Below, piece by piece: positions 45,241-54,083 of a stretch of 64,000 bases of DNA. The notes beneath the pieces were generated by a model. It had not been told where the DNA came from. It saw only the letters and a list, made by a program, of their open reading frames with translations, and did no database searches. Within the stretch, counting starts at the first letter, position 1. Each line of letters starts with the position of its first letter. The position numbers were made by a program, and so were the translations under genes. Source of the DNA: Carpediemonas membranifera (taxonomy: Eukaryota; Fornicata). The stretch covers positions 62,001-126,000 of the forward strand of contig JAHDYR010000014.1 of the NCBI GenBank assembly GCA_019828565.1. Reading direction: 5' to 3'.

Positions 45241-48200
45241 ATGGAAGATCTTGAAGACGCTGCATTAGCACTAGCAGCGGCCCCTTTACCCCCTGTCACT
45301 GAGGAACCGCCGTTGCGTGGCGATTTACTCGACTATTCACCTTTCACAAGACAACGATATGGCTCACTGATGAAGGCGCTAGATGAGATCTTCTGCCACA
45401 TACAAGAGCCATCAATGATTCAAAAACACATCGGGGAGCTTTCCCCCTTCCTCACATATGACCCCGACCGACAAGATGTTTCGAGCACCGAGAAAACGCT
45501 ATCTGCTCTCTTCGACATGGACGCTATTCAGGTGCTTGTGGACAAGTTCACTGAGTACGGCAAGTGCGGCTCCATTATTACAGACAACTCTGGTGTGCCG
45601 CTCTCTGAAGCATCGCGACTCTCGACCATCTGTGCGAATCACATCCGGACCACAGAACGAGGGGCCCAGCGCTGTTATAACTCTGACCAGCAGTTCGGCT
45701 CACTCTCTTTCGAGCGGACAACTACCGGTCTCTGCCACACTGGCGCCCTGACGGACGGAGGGTGTGCCATCCAACTCGACGGTGTTCAAATCGCATCGTT
45801 CCTCATCGGTGGCGTAGCTACCTCTACCCCTAATGTCGAGACCGGCAAGATCATGATCGGCCTCGCCAAGGACATTGGAGCGGATCCCCATGACATGGTG
45901 GAGGCCTACCGACGCACCAGGAGATTGACGATGGCGGAGGTCCAGACACTCGGCGAGAGTCTTTACTTTATAAGTAACTTCATCTCACAACAGGCCAGCC
46001 GCAACTTCGCGGCCAGGCGCGCGGCCAGACTGCAGTCGATCAGCGTCGACACCGGAAGCAATGCAAGCAACAACGGCCGCAACACCATCGGCGACATCAT
46101 GAACAGCGGCCTGGCGGCCAAGCTGTACGCTCTCTGGTGGAAGCCGACCGACCGCGCCGTGCACGACTGGTTCAAGCTCACGTCCGTCGTCTGCATCATG
46201 TGCTTGTTACTGCTGCCCTTCATCGCGGCCTTCTCCGTCGCTGCGCCCATGAGCGACATGGCCATGCTCATCCGTAACATCCTCATCACCGTCGTGGCGC
46301 CCACCCTCCTGTCGGTGGTGCCGACGTGGGGCTCTGTCCTCCTGCCCCTCGCCATCATCGTGCTCGAGTACGCCGGCCCAGTTCTCGTCCTGGTCGCCCT
46401 CTACAATGGCCAGGAGACACTCTTCAACGCCGCCCGCCACTTCGGCCGCTACATGGTCATCGGCCTGACGACCGTGCTGCTGACCTATCTGTTCCTGCCC
46501 CTCGGCTTCCTGGCCGGCCGCACGCCCTTCCGCATCATCTACGCCATCGACACCGACGACGAGCTGACTTCTACGTTCACGCAAATCATCCCCGACGTCC
46601 TGGCGCTGCTCCTGCTCTTCGTCGCACTGGCCGGCCTCGGGCTGCACTCCATGTCCTTCGCGTTCGCCCCGTCCCTTGTCGGCGTCAACACCCTGCGCGA
46701 GCTGCTTCTTCTCTCCGTGCATGTCTCGGTCGCCTTCGTCGGCGCTGCCATCGGCGCAGTCGAGTTCGACGATGCCGGGATGTCTGACGGCACACGCATT
46801 GCCGCCCGCCTCTTCGCCGTCGCTATGAGTCTCGCGAGTCTGCTCGTTTCCCTCGGCTTCATCGCCGTCTCGACGATTTGGGTCATCGGCCGGCACCAGA
46901 AGAGCGTCGCCGCCACGCTCGCCCTCACGGCCCTGGCCTCGCTGGTCCTCCTGGTCGGGTCCGTCTGGTCGGCCGTCGCATTCATCATCGGATACAATGA
47001 CACGCTCGCCCTCGCCACCGGCGGTGCCCTTTCCGTCCTCGCGCTCCTCCTCATCGCCGCCCCTGCCCTCACGGTCACGCTGCTCCACATCCGCACGAGA
47101 TACGCCGAGGAGCTCGTCTTCGCCATCATGTTCTCGGAGACGGGCAAGGCCGCCGTCAAGCCGCTCAACGTGCTCCGCTGCGTGTTCAAGCGTGGCCACC
47201 GGGCCGAGATGGTCCGGCTCGTTGGCAACACGGCATTGAAGAACCTCAAGATCGCCGACCTCTCCGGCATCTCCGTCAACAACCTTGAGCTCGGCGTCCG
47301 GCCACTCGTACACCACGAGCGCAAGCTCTTCGGGCTCAGCGGCATCACCCCCGCCATCGAGAACAACCTCTACGGCGGTGCCAACATGATCCTGCGTCGC
47401 GCGTGCGTCGCCTACTCGCCCGACATCACCGCGCCCCTCCGCCTCACGCTGCTGACCATCGCCACCATGAGTGCATCGTCAATCAACACCGCCCCTGCCG
47501 TGCTGCAGAGCATCTCCGAGGAGTGTCTCTCCCGCGGCAGGCTCGACCACAGCATGTACGAGTTCGCGATGCGCCGCTACATCGAGCAGATGGAGCACAT
47601 CTACACCCTCGGCGGCAGGGACAACGCGGCGTCCTTCCTCGAGGTCCAGAGCAAGCTGTCCCAGGCCAGGTCCCACCACCTTCGCACCCTCGTCCAGGTC
47701 AGCAAGTTCTGGCCCCTGCTCCTTCGCCGTCGCCCCGACCTGCCGCTCATCATCAAGCACGCCAGGACCATCGGCATCTCGACGAACAAGGCCAACCTGC
47801 TCTACACGCGCCTCTTCCGCCGCTACCCGGACAACCCGACCGTCCGCGAGTGGTACATCCTGTTCCTCGACTCCGTCATGCAGGACCACGCCCGCGCCCA
47901 GCAGCTCCGCACTGAAACTGTCGATGATGATATCAAGAGCGTATCCTCCGATGGCTCTGGGTCGAGTTTCAGCGCCTCGTCCACTGGCACGTCTGCCACT
48001 GGCGGAGTGGAGCAGAACACTTCGTCGACCTTCTTCCGCATGCTGATCGGTGCTGCCGTCATCAATGTCATGATGATTGTCATAATCTGCACCTTCCTCT
48101 GCATCCTGTCCGAGGTCTTCCGCTCTGACATGGGCGCCACCAAGGACCTCCACGACGTCAGCTTCGCCGTGGAGGAGGGCTCTTTCTTCTCGTCCCTCCT

Positions 48201-51200
48201 CTACCTCAATGACACGCGCCTCGACGCACTCGACCTCGACGACCCCCTCGCGACGTCCATCTCCGCCGCAGCCACTGTCATCAAGGGCCACCACGACTTC
48301 CTGATCGACATGGACCATGGCGGCAACGAGTACTACTACTTCTACGAGCCCGACGAGGTCCCCGTCATCCCCGCCCGCGTCGCCCGGAAGACTTGGGGTA
48401 TCGCTGCTGGGATCGCCAATGAGCTCGATGTCATCGCCAATACCATGAGCGTCAGCCCGGCCGACCTGACTTCGGGCGACCAGACGACCCTGTACGCCCA
48501 TGCTCAGGCTGTCGTCAGCGAGAACTTCGATTCATTTGCGGAGATCATCTCTCTGATCCAGAGACTCGATCACGACTCTATCCTGAATATGATATATGTC
48601 GCCGCGATCTCGCTGATCCTGCTGATTGTAACCCAGCTGGCGCTGACCGTTATCTTGGTCTTCTGGATCATCTTCCGCAGCTTTATCGCGGAGGTGGTCT
48701 CCTGCGACGTCTCGCTGACCAACTGCCTCTCCGTCTCAAGGGCTCAGGTCCGTCGTCAGATGCGGCTGGTCGGCATGGCCAAGTCGAAGTTCAAGGACAT
48801 CGACGTGCTTGATTTCGACCAGGACCTCCAGGAGGACCTCAATGACGAGCTCGACAACGTGGACGACGATGATTACATCACCAAGAAGCAACTGTCGGTA
48901 AGCCAGGCCGCCCGCCTCGACGAGGATGACGACGAGGGCGACGACAGCGATGAGATCGCCGACACCACCACTGATACCCGCAAGGTCCGCATCGCTTTCC
49001 AGGAGGTTGAGCAGGTCCCCAACGTCAAGTCCGCCTTCGAGATGGCCGCAGAAGAGAGCAGTGGCAGCGATGCGATGCCCTCCTTCGCCGAGGATGACAG
49101 CGACGAGGAGTCGCCCCGCCACCGTCCAAACGTCATGACCAAGATCGTTAAGAAGCTGAAGCGGCGCGGGTCCGGCAGTGTCAAGCAACTCCGCAAGCAG
49201 ATGTCAACGATGGGAACGACCCAGATCCTATGGTCTCTCGCTGGTGTAGCCGGCCTCCTCCTCGCGATGGCAGCCATGGCAGGCTATATCATTTATGGTA
49301 CATTGCTGCAGATGTCCATCTCTTCGATCGATGATGAGACCCTGGACCTCCTCGACAGGGCCACCGTTCAGTACGCCGGGTCTTTCGGCTATCTACAGAT
49401 GGACAGCGCAGGGTTTGCCGTCAATGGCACGACAAGCAGACTTGACTCGTATGTGAGTCGCCATAACTCGCCGACTTCTGTTACTCTCGGCTTCACTCTG
49501 AGTGAGTTCGTGCCTAAGATGTGGATGAGCGATGAGATGGTCACGGCGCAGACCCTCAAGCAGCAGCTTTTGTACTACATGGACGTCGCCGTCAGCATCG
49601 CGGCGTACGGCCACGGGTTCACCAGCGACATCACCACGGGCCTCAGCGTCGACTGGAACTACACGGGCGAGACTTACTACGCCCAGGACGTCGAGGAGTA
49701 CTCCCGGTCGGTCTGGTACACCAACAAGACCTCCGACACCACACTCGCCGCGGCAGACCAGCTCGCCCTCGCCCAGGCCATCCTGTTCGACGACAAGGTC
49801 AGCGAGATATTCACGGATATCATGGACAACATGTTTGCCATTCCATCATTCCTGGTTGACGCAATCGACGACAATCTCGGCGCTTACAGCTTCACGACCA
49901 ACATCGTCACAATCATTATCATCATGATCGTTGCCACCCTCGCCCTCCTCCCTGCAGTTGTCTATGGGGCCAGACCTAGCATGCTGAGAAGCTCCATGGC
50001 TCGCCGTATTTCCATCATTGCACTTGCTTGTCTTGTTGCCATGCTTATCCCGATGCTGGCCAACGTCGGCTTCAGATGTTACGTAGTCCTTTCCATCGAC
50101 CCCGACTCGATCGCAACTGCCTCTGCCGAGCTGAGCTCCGTGCTTGAGCAAGTTATTGACGTTGACATGTCATTCATGTATCACGTACAAAGATACGTAT
50201 TCACTGGCGATGAATCTATTTTGACCAAGATTGACTCCATTATCACGACGATGCAGGCGACCACGGGCTTGCTTTACACTCTCAGCGCCGATGCCACGCA
50301 GAGCACTGCCTTCGTCAACGCCGCTGCATCCCACAACAACTTAGTCAATGCCCTCGACATCGCCGTCGTACTCGCCGCCTCAGCCAACGGCCACACCATC
50401 ATGAACGACCGCATTCTAACGCGCACGTGGAACTCATCCGACTCGACTACTGCCCGACCTGTGGATGCTACCCGCTTTACGAACGAGACGTATGACCTTG
50501 CCCGGTCTGACGCCGAGAAGCAGGCCATGGCCGAGTCCCTTTGCCTCACGGACCCCGTCACATACGCTGACTACCAGGATTGCACGCACTACGTTGCCAA
50601 GGTCTACACCGACTACCGCGATGGCATTCTTGGTGATCTCCAGAACGCTTACGACATCAAGTTCTACGCCACATTCGCCACCATCGCCATCCTTGTCCCC
50701 GTGCTGGGTGTAGTCACCTTCGTGCTGCTCCCGCTGTTCACCACGGCTGCGTTCACCCGCTCCATCGCCAAGCGCGGCCAGGACTCCAAGCACCATCAGA
50801 AGCAGGTGCTCAACCGCACCCTCCGGTCCGACTTCATCGCAGGCGTCGGGCTGCTTCTCTCCGTCACTGTGCTGACGGCATTCTGCGCCTCGTCCATCAT
50901 GGGAGCATTCGTGGCCATATACAGGGTCTACGTCTTCGTCTCTAACACGGCCAAGACCGACTCCCTCCTGCTGAAGTCCGGCACCCGCGCCGCCCTCAGC
51001 TACGAGCACCCGGCCAGTGTCCACCCCAACATGCTGGCGGAGGAGATCACCGAGCTTGAGAGCTCTGTGTTTGACGCGTTCAACAGCGGGTACCTCGACT
51101 ACGTCTTCGCTGGCGCCTTTGTGGACGGCCTGTCGCCCCAGATCGCCCAGTACACGGCCACGCTGACCCGGTTCGAGTCGACCTCTGTCCTCTCCAGCGA

Positions 51201-51459
51201 CTCGGACCGCAGCGCCACTCTGATCCCCGTCCTGAAGGAGACTTATGCCGTCGCCTCGGGTGCCAATGAGATGTTCAACAACAGGTACGATCGCATGGAC
51301 CTCCTTGTGAGCTTCAACGAAGTTGTCATGATTGTTGCAGCCATCATCACGTGCGCATTCATTGCTGCGGTCTACACTATCGGCCTCAGGGCCATCTTCC
51401 GCCACCTGATGAGCTACAGCGGGTCACTCAACCTGCTCCAGAGCTACCTTGTTAGATAA
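45241..51459 (+). CDS. Giant multi-pass membrane protein with PocR-type sensor domain and TmcB/TmcC-like region
   Basis: 2072 residues from the ATG at 45241. Residues ~95-265 fit the PocR ligand-binding domain (SGVPLSEASRLSTICANHIR, CHTGALTDGG, IASFLIGG), a PAS-like sensor common in bacterial regulators and rare in eukaryotes. Residues ~315-610 contain about eight membrane helices. Residues ~620-895 are cytosolic helical repeats, including LYTRLFRRYPDNPTVREWYI, resembling TmcB/TmcC TPR repeats of protist signalling proteins. Later helices lie near 930, 1120, 1330, 1555, 1590, 1815, 1875 and 2030, separating three large probably extracellular domains. An acidic cytosolic stretch spans ~1150-1310. 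Function is unknown; a chemoreceptor-like role is an inference. The sensor domain suggests domain transfer from bacteria. Confidence 0.75.
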   Translation: MEDLEDAALALAAAPLPPVTEEPPLRGDLLDYSPFTRQRYGSLMKALDEIFCHIQEPSMIQKHIGELSPFLTYDPDRQDVSSTEKTLSALFDMDAIQVLVDKFTEYGKCGSIITDNSGVPLSEASRLSTICANHIRTTERGAQRCYNSDQQFGSLSFERTTTGLCHTGALTDGGCAIQLDGVQIASFLIGGVATSTPNVETGKIMIGLAKDIGADPHDMVEAYRRTRRLTMAEVQTLGESLYFISNFISQQASRNFAARRAARLQSISVDTGSNASNNGRNTIGDIMNSGLAAKLYALWWKPTDRAVHDWFKLTSVVCIMCLLLLPFIAAFSVAAPMSDMAMLIRNILITVVAPTLLSVVPTWGSVLLPLAIIVLEYAGPVLVLVALYNGQETLFNAARHFGRYMVIGLTTVLLTYLFLPLGFLAGRTPFRIIYAIDTDDELTSTFTQIIPDVLALLLLFVALAGLGLHSMSFAFAPSLVGVNTLRELLLLSVHVSVAFVGAAIGAVEFDDAGMSDGTRIAARLFAVAMSLASLLVSLGFIAVSTIWVIGRHQKSVAATLALTALASLVLLVGSVWSAVAFIIGYNDTLALATGGALSVLALLLIAAPALTVTLLHIRTRYAEELVFAIMFSETGKAAVKPLNVLRCVFKRGHRAEMVRLVGNTALKNLKIADLSGISVNNLELGVRPLVHHERKLFGLSGITPAIENNLYGGANMILRRACVAYSPDITAPLRLTLLTIATMSASSINTAPAVLQSISEECLSRGRLDHSMYEFAMRRYIEQMEHIYTLGGRDNAASFLEVQSKLSQARSHHLRTLVQVSKFWPLLLRRRPDLPLIIKHARTIGISTNKANLLYTRLFRRYPDNPTVREWYILFLDSVMQDHARAQQLRTETVDDDIKSVSSDGSGSSFSASSTGTSATGGVEQNTSSTFFRMLIGAAVINVMMIVIICTFLCILSEVFRSDMGATKDLHDVSFAVEEGSFFSSLLYLNDTRLDALDLDDPLATSISAAATVIKGHHDFLIDMDHGGNEYYYFYEPDEVPVIPARVARKTWGIAAGIANELDVIANTMSVSPADLTSGDQTTLYAHAQAVVSENFDSFAEIISLIQRLDHDSILNMIYVAAISLILLIVTQLALTVILVFWIIFRSFIAEVVSCDVSLTNCLSVSRAQVRRQMRLVGMAKSKFKDIDVLDFDQDLQEDLNDELDNVDDDDYITKKQLSVSQAARLDEDDDEGDDSDEIADTTTDTRKVRIAFQEVEQVPNVKSAFEMAAEESSGSDAMPSFAEDDSDEESPRHRPNVMTKIVKKLKRRGSGSVKQLRKQMSTMGTTQILWSLAGVAGLLLAMAAMAGYIIYGTLLQMSISSIDDETLDLLDRATVQYAGSFGYLQMDSAGFAVNGTTSRLDSYVSRHNSPTSVTLGFTLSEFVPKMWMSDEMVTAQTLKQQLLYYMDVAVSIAAYGHGFTSDITTGLSVDWNYTGETYYAQDVEEYSRSVWYTNKTSDTTLAAADQLALAQAILFDDKVSEIFTDIMDNMFAIPSFLVDAIDDNLGAYSFTTNIVTIIIIMIVATLALLPAVVYGARPSMLRSSMARRISIIALACLVAMLIPMLANVGFRCYVVLSIDPDSIATASAELSSVLEQVIDVDMSFMYHVQRYVFTGDESILTKIDSIITTMQATTGLLYTLSADATQSTAFVNAAASHNNLVNALDIAVVLAASANGHTIMNDRILTRTWNSSDSTTARPVDATRFTNETYDLARSDAEKQAMAESLCLTDPVTYADYQDCTHYVAKVYTDYRDGILGDLQNAYDIKFYATFATIAILVPVLGVVTFVLLPLFTTAAFTRSIAKRGQDSKHHQKQVLNRTLRSDFIAGVGLLLSVTVLTAFCASSIMGAFVAIYRVYVFVSNTAKTDSLLLKSGTRAALSYEHPASVHPNMLAEEITELESSVFDAFNSGYLDYVFAGAFVDGLSPQIAQYTATLTRFESTSVLSSDSDRSATLIPVLKETYAVASGANEMFNNRYDRMDLLVSFNEVVMIVAAIITCAFIAAVYTIGLRAIFRHLMSYSGSLNLLQSYLVR

Positions 51460-51848
51460 GTTATCGGTTTCATGCACATAAAGTTTAATTATTACACATC
51501 TGACTGGCCAGAGTGGCTAAATACAGCCGCCATTACTGCCTCACTCCGGCACTGTTCGTTAAACCAAGGTCAATACAACCAAGCAGTCCAGGTCGCGGCG
51601 AAGGAGAGTTGCATGTGCTCTGCCATCCGTTCTCACACTCCCCCTGGAGACTGCGAAGTGGAGGTTAGAGGACAGTTGAGTTGGTGCTATACCAGCTACA
51701 GGCGGCCCGACCCGACTTCCGACTCCAACCGATTTGAACTATTCCTCAGGCCTGTGTAGATCCGACCTGGTCTATACACCCACATACACTGACCAATCAT
51801 CGACCAGGTTTCATTTACTGTAATTATCACTCCCAACCAGCTTCAAGT
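51460..51848. other. Convergent intergenic region, no gene supported
   Basis: 389 bp between convergent stop codons. A short open frame (51472-51759) has no recognisable content. A string near 51507 (TGGCCAGAGTGGCTAAATAC) resembles a tRNA D-arm, but no anticodon or T-arm follows at the right spacing. Confidence 0.4.
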
Positions 51849-52361
51849 TCACCTGAACTCAATATCAAACTCAGACATCAGCGGTCTATGGTCACTGAGA
51901 CTCCAGTGCTGCCCGTCCGGCCAAACACCCCACCCAACCTCCTCGGGCAAGACCACCGTCTTCTTCGGGATGAGGACCATCTTGCCCCTCTTACGGCCAT
52001 AAGTCCCGCTCTTGCGGTGCCGAACAGGGGTGCCGACCCGCTCGATCCGGGGTGAGTGACTCGGGGTGTTGGATGATGACTCGACTGAAGCTCTCATAAA
52101 CATGTCCGCAGTGATGTTGAGGACGGGGGGCTCCTCGGCGATGAACGAGCTCTCATAGCCCAGCTCAAGGTCGCTGTCAAGCGCATGCTCGACCGCAGCA
52201 GTCTCATCGATCGACTGGATGCCGTATCTGCGGCTAAACGTCGTATCAGTCGTGTGGATCGGCGTGCTGGGGGTAGAGGACCCGCCCCGCTTGTCCACGC
52301 GGCTGTAGAAGATGTAGTCAACGCCAACCTGGGCGCCGGTGTGGTCACAATGCGTCACCAC
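51849..52361 (-). CDS. Endonuclease/exonuclease/phosphatase-fold protein, C-terminal part only
   Basis: The frame is open from 52402 but lacks an ATG. VGVDYIFYSR and LSDHRPLMSEFDI are the last two conserved blocks of the EEP superfamily (deadenylases, sphingomyelinases, inositol phosphatases); the SDH histidine is catalytic. A ~110-residue S/T-rich insert lies between them. The first half of the fold, with the catalytic N, E and D residues, is missing, and only ~80 bp separate this from the peroxiredoxin ATG. A 28-nt gap (52449-52422, GTAGGC...GTGAG) would supply a start at 52464 (MTMVY), but the domain would still be half. It is probably a decayed gene or a truncated paralogue. Confidence 0.45.
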   Translation of the reverse strand: MVTHCDHTGAQVGVDYIFYSRVDKRGGSSTPSTPIHTTDTTFSRRYGIQSIDETAAVEHALDSDLELGYESSFIAEEPPVLNITADMFMRASVESSSNTPSHSPRIERVGTPVRHRKSGTYGRKRGKMVLIPKKTVVLPEEVGWGVWPDGQHWSLSDHRPLMSEFDIEFR

Positions 52362-52540
52362 AGTGTCACGGCCTGGACCGCTGAGGGATTTGACTGATGG
52401 CTGCCCGAAGTCCGACCCAAGCTCACGGCATGGACATGAGTCCGCCTACATATACCATCGTCATCGGCGATGTTTTCTTCCCGGGGCACCTGTGACTGCT
52501 GGGGACCAAGAACGAAGACACACAGAGTCGATAAGAACCA

Positions 52541-53329
52541 ATGCTTGCAACAATCATGAAACAGAGCAGTGCTCTTGCTGCTGGATTCAACAACATCTCT
52601 CTTCTGCCAAGCATGGCTCGCGGGATGTCTACTTCATCATTCACCAACACATATGCACCCGCAACCTTTGGCAGGATGGAATCGAGCATGGCCAAGGAGT
52701 GTGATGATTTGGAAATGAAGTGCAAATGCCACCACGGCCACAAGAAGCCAGCTGCTCAAATCCAGAAGCCCGCTCCTGAGTTCGAAGCAATGGCTTTCAT
52801 GCCCGACGGAACTTTCAAGCCTTTCAGCCTCGCTGAGCAGAAGGGCAAGTACTTTGTCCTCGTCTTCTACCCCATGGACTTCACCTTCGTATGCCCCACT
52901 GAGATCATCGCGTTCTCCGAGGCCGCCGAGGACTTCCGCAAGCTCGGCGCTGAGGTGGCTGTTATCTCGACTGATTCCCACTTTACGCACATGGCATGGA
53001 GCAACACACCCCGCAAGGAGGGCGGTGTCGGATCCCTCTCCATCCCGATGATCGCGGACAACAACCACGACATCGCCAAGAAGTACGGCGTCTACCTCCT
53101 AGAGGCGGGCGTCGCTCTTCGCGGCCTCTTCATTATCGACGACAAGGGCATCCTCCGCCAGATCACCGTCAACGACCTGCCCGTCGGCCGTGACGTCGCC
53201 GAGACCAAGCGCCTCCTCCAGGCCTTCCAGTTCACCGACAAGTACGGCGAGGTGTGCCCCGCTGGCTGGCACCCCGGCGACGACACCATCAACCCCGAGG
53301 ACAAGGAAGCCTACTTCAGCAAGCACTAA
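52541..53329 (+). CDS. 2-Cys peroxiredoxin with N-terminal organelle-type presequence
   Basis: 262 residues from the ATG at 52541. The typical 2-Cys fold spans residues ~75-262, with the peroxidatic cysteine in [10 protein letters not shown] and the resolving cysteine in [11 protein letters not shown]. The first ~45 residues ([20 protein letters not shown]...) are rich in S, A, T and basic residues and lack acids. That is compatible with import into a mitochondrion-related organelle. A short CKCHHGHKK cluster follows, a possible metal-binding site not typical of the family. Peroxiredoxins reduce peroxides using thioredoxin-like donors, which matters in an oxygen-sensitive cell. Strong C-ending codon bias suggests high expression. 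Confidence 0.9.
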   Translation: MLATIMKQSSALAAGFNNISLLPSMARGMSTSSFTNTYAPATFGRMESSMAKECDDLEMKCKCHHGHKKPAAQIQKPAPEFEAMAFMPDGTFKPFSLAEQKGKYFVLVFYPMDFTFVCPTEIIAFSEAAEDFRKLGAEVAVISTDSHFTHMAWSNTPRKEGGVGSLSIPMIADNNHDIAKKYGVYLLEAGVALRGLFIIDDKGILRQITVNDLPVGRDVAETKRLLQAFQFTDKYGEVCPAGWHPGDDTINPEDKEAYFSKH

Positions 53330-53508
53330 ACTGATAGCATTCTTCCTATCTTACTATCTTCTCATGTGACCTTGTGCTCGATGACAATGGCTCTCTTGGC
53401 ATGACCCCACGAGTCCTCACGTGCAGTCCGGGTGTTTATTCTTGCCGGCAGGTATTCATTAGTGGGCTTTCGACGATGGACTGTCAACAGTCATCGCGTA
53501 AAAGCCGT

Positions 53509-53852
53509 CTACTTGGACTTCTTGGTCTCGGGTTCCGCGTCCTTCTTCTTGGGCGACTCGTCAGCGGTCTTGCTTCTGGCATTTCTGGCCAGCTTCTCGG
53601 CTAGCTTCTTCTCCTTCGCCAGCCGCTTTTCTTCCTTCTTCTGCTTTGCTTCAGCTTCGGCCTTTTCAGCATCTGCCTTCTTTTTAGCTGTGGCCTCGTC
53701 ATGAATCCGGCGAATCTTATCCCTTCCAACGATCTTGGTGAGGAGAACGATCATGAAGAAACGTAAAGCACCGGGAGCGCTACAATTATCGCATAATGCT
53801 TCCAGGTGATGTTGATGTTCAAAAGATACCCATGAGAGCCGGTTGCAGGCAT
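53509..53852 (-). CDS. Small single-pass membrane protein with lysine-rich tail, two exons
   Basis: Exons 53852-53763 and 53733-53509, 104 residues. Exon 1 (from ATG 53852) encodes a short N-terminus and a membrane helix (HYAIIVALPVLY). Exon 2, in a different frame, encodes IVGRDKIRRIHDEATAKKK and then a ~70-residue K/E/A-rich helix. The 29-nt gap (GTTTCT...CTCACCAAG) joins the helix directly to the basic cytosolic segment, giving a positive-inside tail-type layout as in small ER membrane proteins such as SMIM15. Without the intron, the second frame could start at an internal ATG (MIVLLTKIVG) with almost no membrane helix. The family is uncertain. Confidence 0.55.
53734..53762 (-). other. Predicted 29-nt intron in small membrane protein gene
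   Basis: GTTTCT at the 5' end and CTCACCAAG at the 3' end on the minus strand. It reconciles two frames and removes a TGA. Family alignment is not available, so support is moderate. Confidence 0.5.
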
Positions 53853-54083
53853 CCGTCCAGAAGGTACTTGGTAGAATTCGTGTACACGCCCTTTGCCAAT
53901 TCCCGAGCATTATGCCAGGTCTGGTAAAACAACCCGCCTATCCAGGCCGGCCACGGGGAATTCTGAAGCTGCTCAGTGCCAAGTCGGGTCATAGTCACCA
54001 TGAAGATGATGCGAGAACTGAGCATGTTACAGTTGTTACAGTAGCAAAGGAAACGTTGCCAATTGCCGTCCCGTGATCATTGA

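Noticed and set aside
46207..47316. Long antisense frame opposite the giant membrane protein (369 codons)
   Set aside because: Extreme E/D/G/R composition mirrors the hydrophobic GC-rich coding strand. No start context or homology.
51500..51545. tRNA-Ser/Leu-like D-arm string in the convergent spacer
   Set aside because: No anticodon stem or T-arm at the correct distance; the acceptor ends do not pair.
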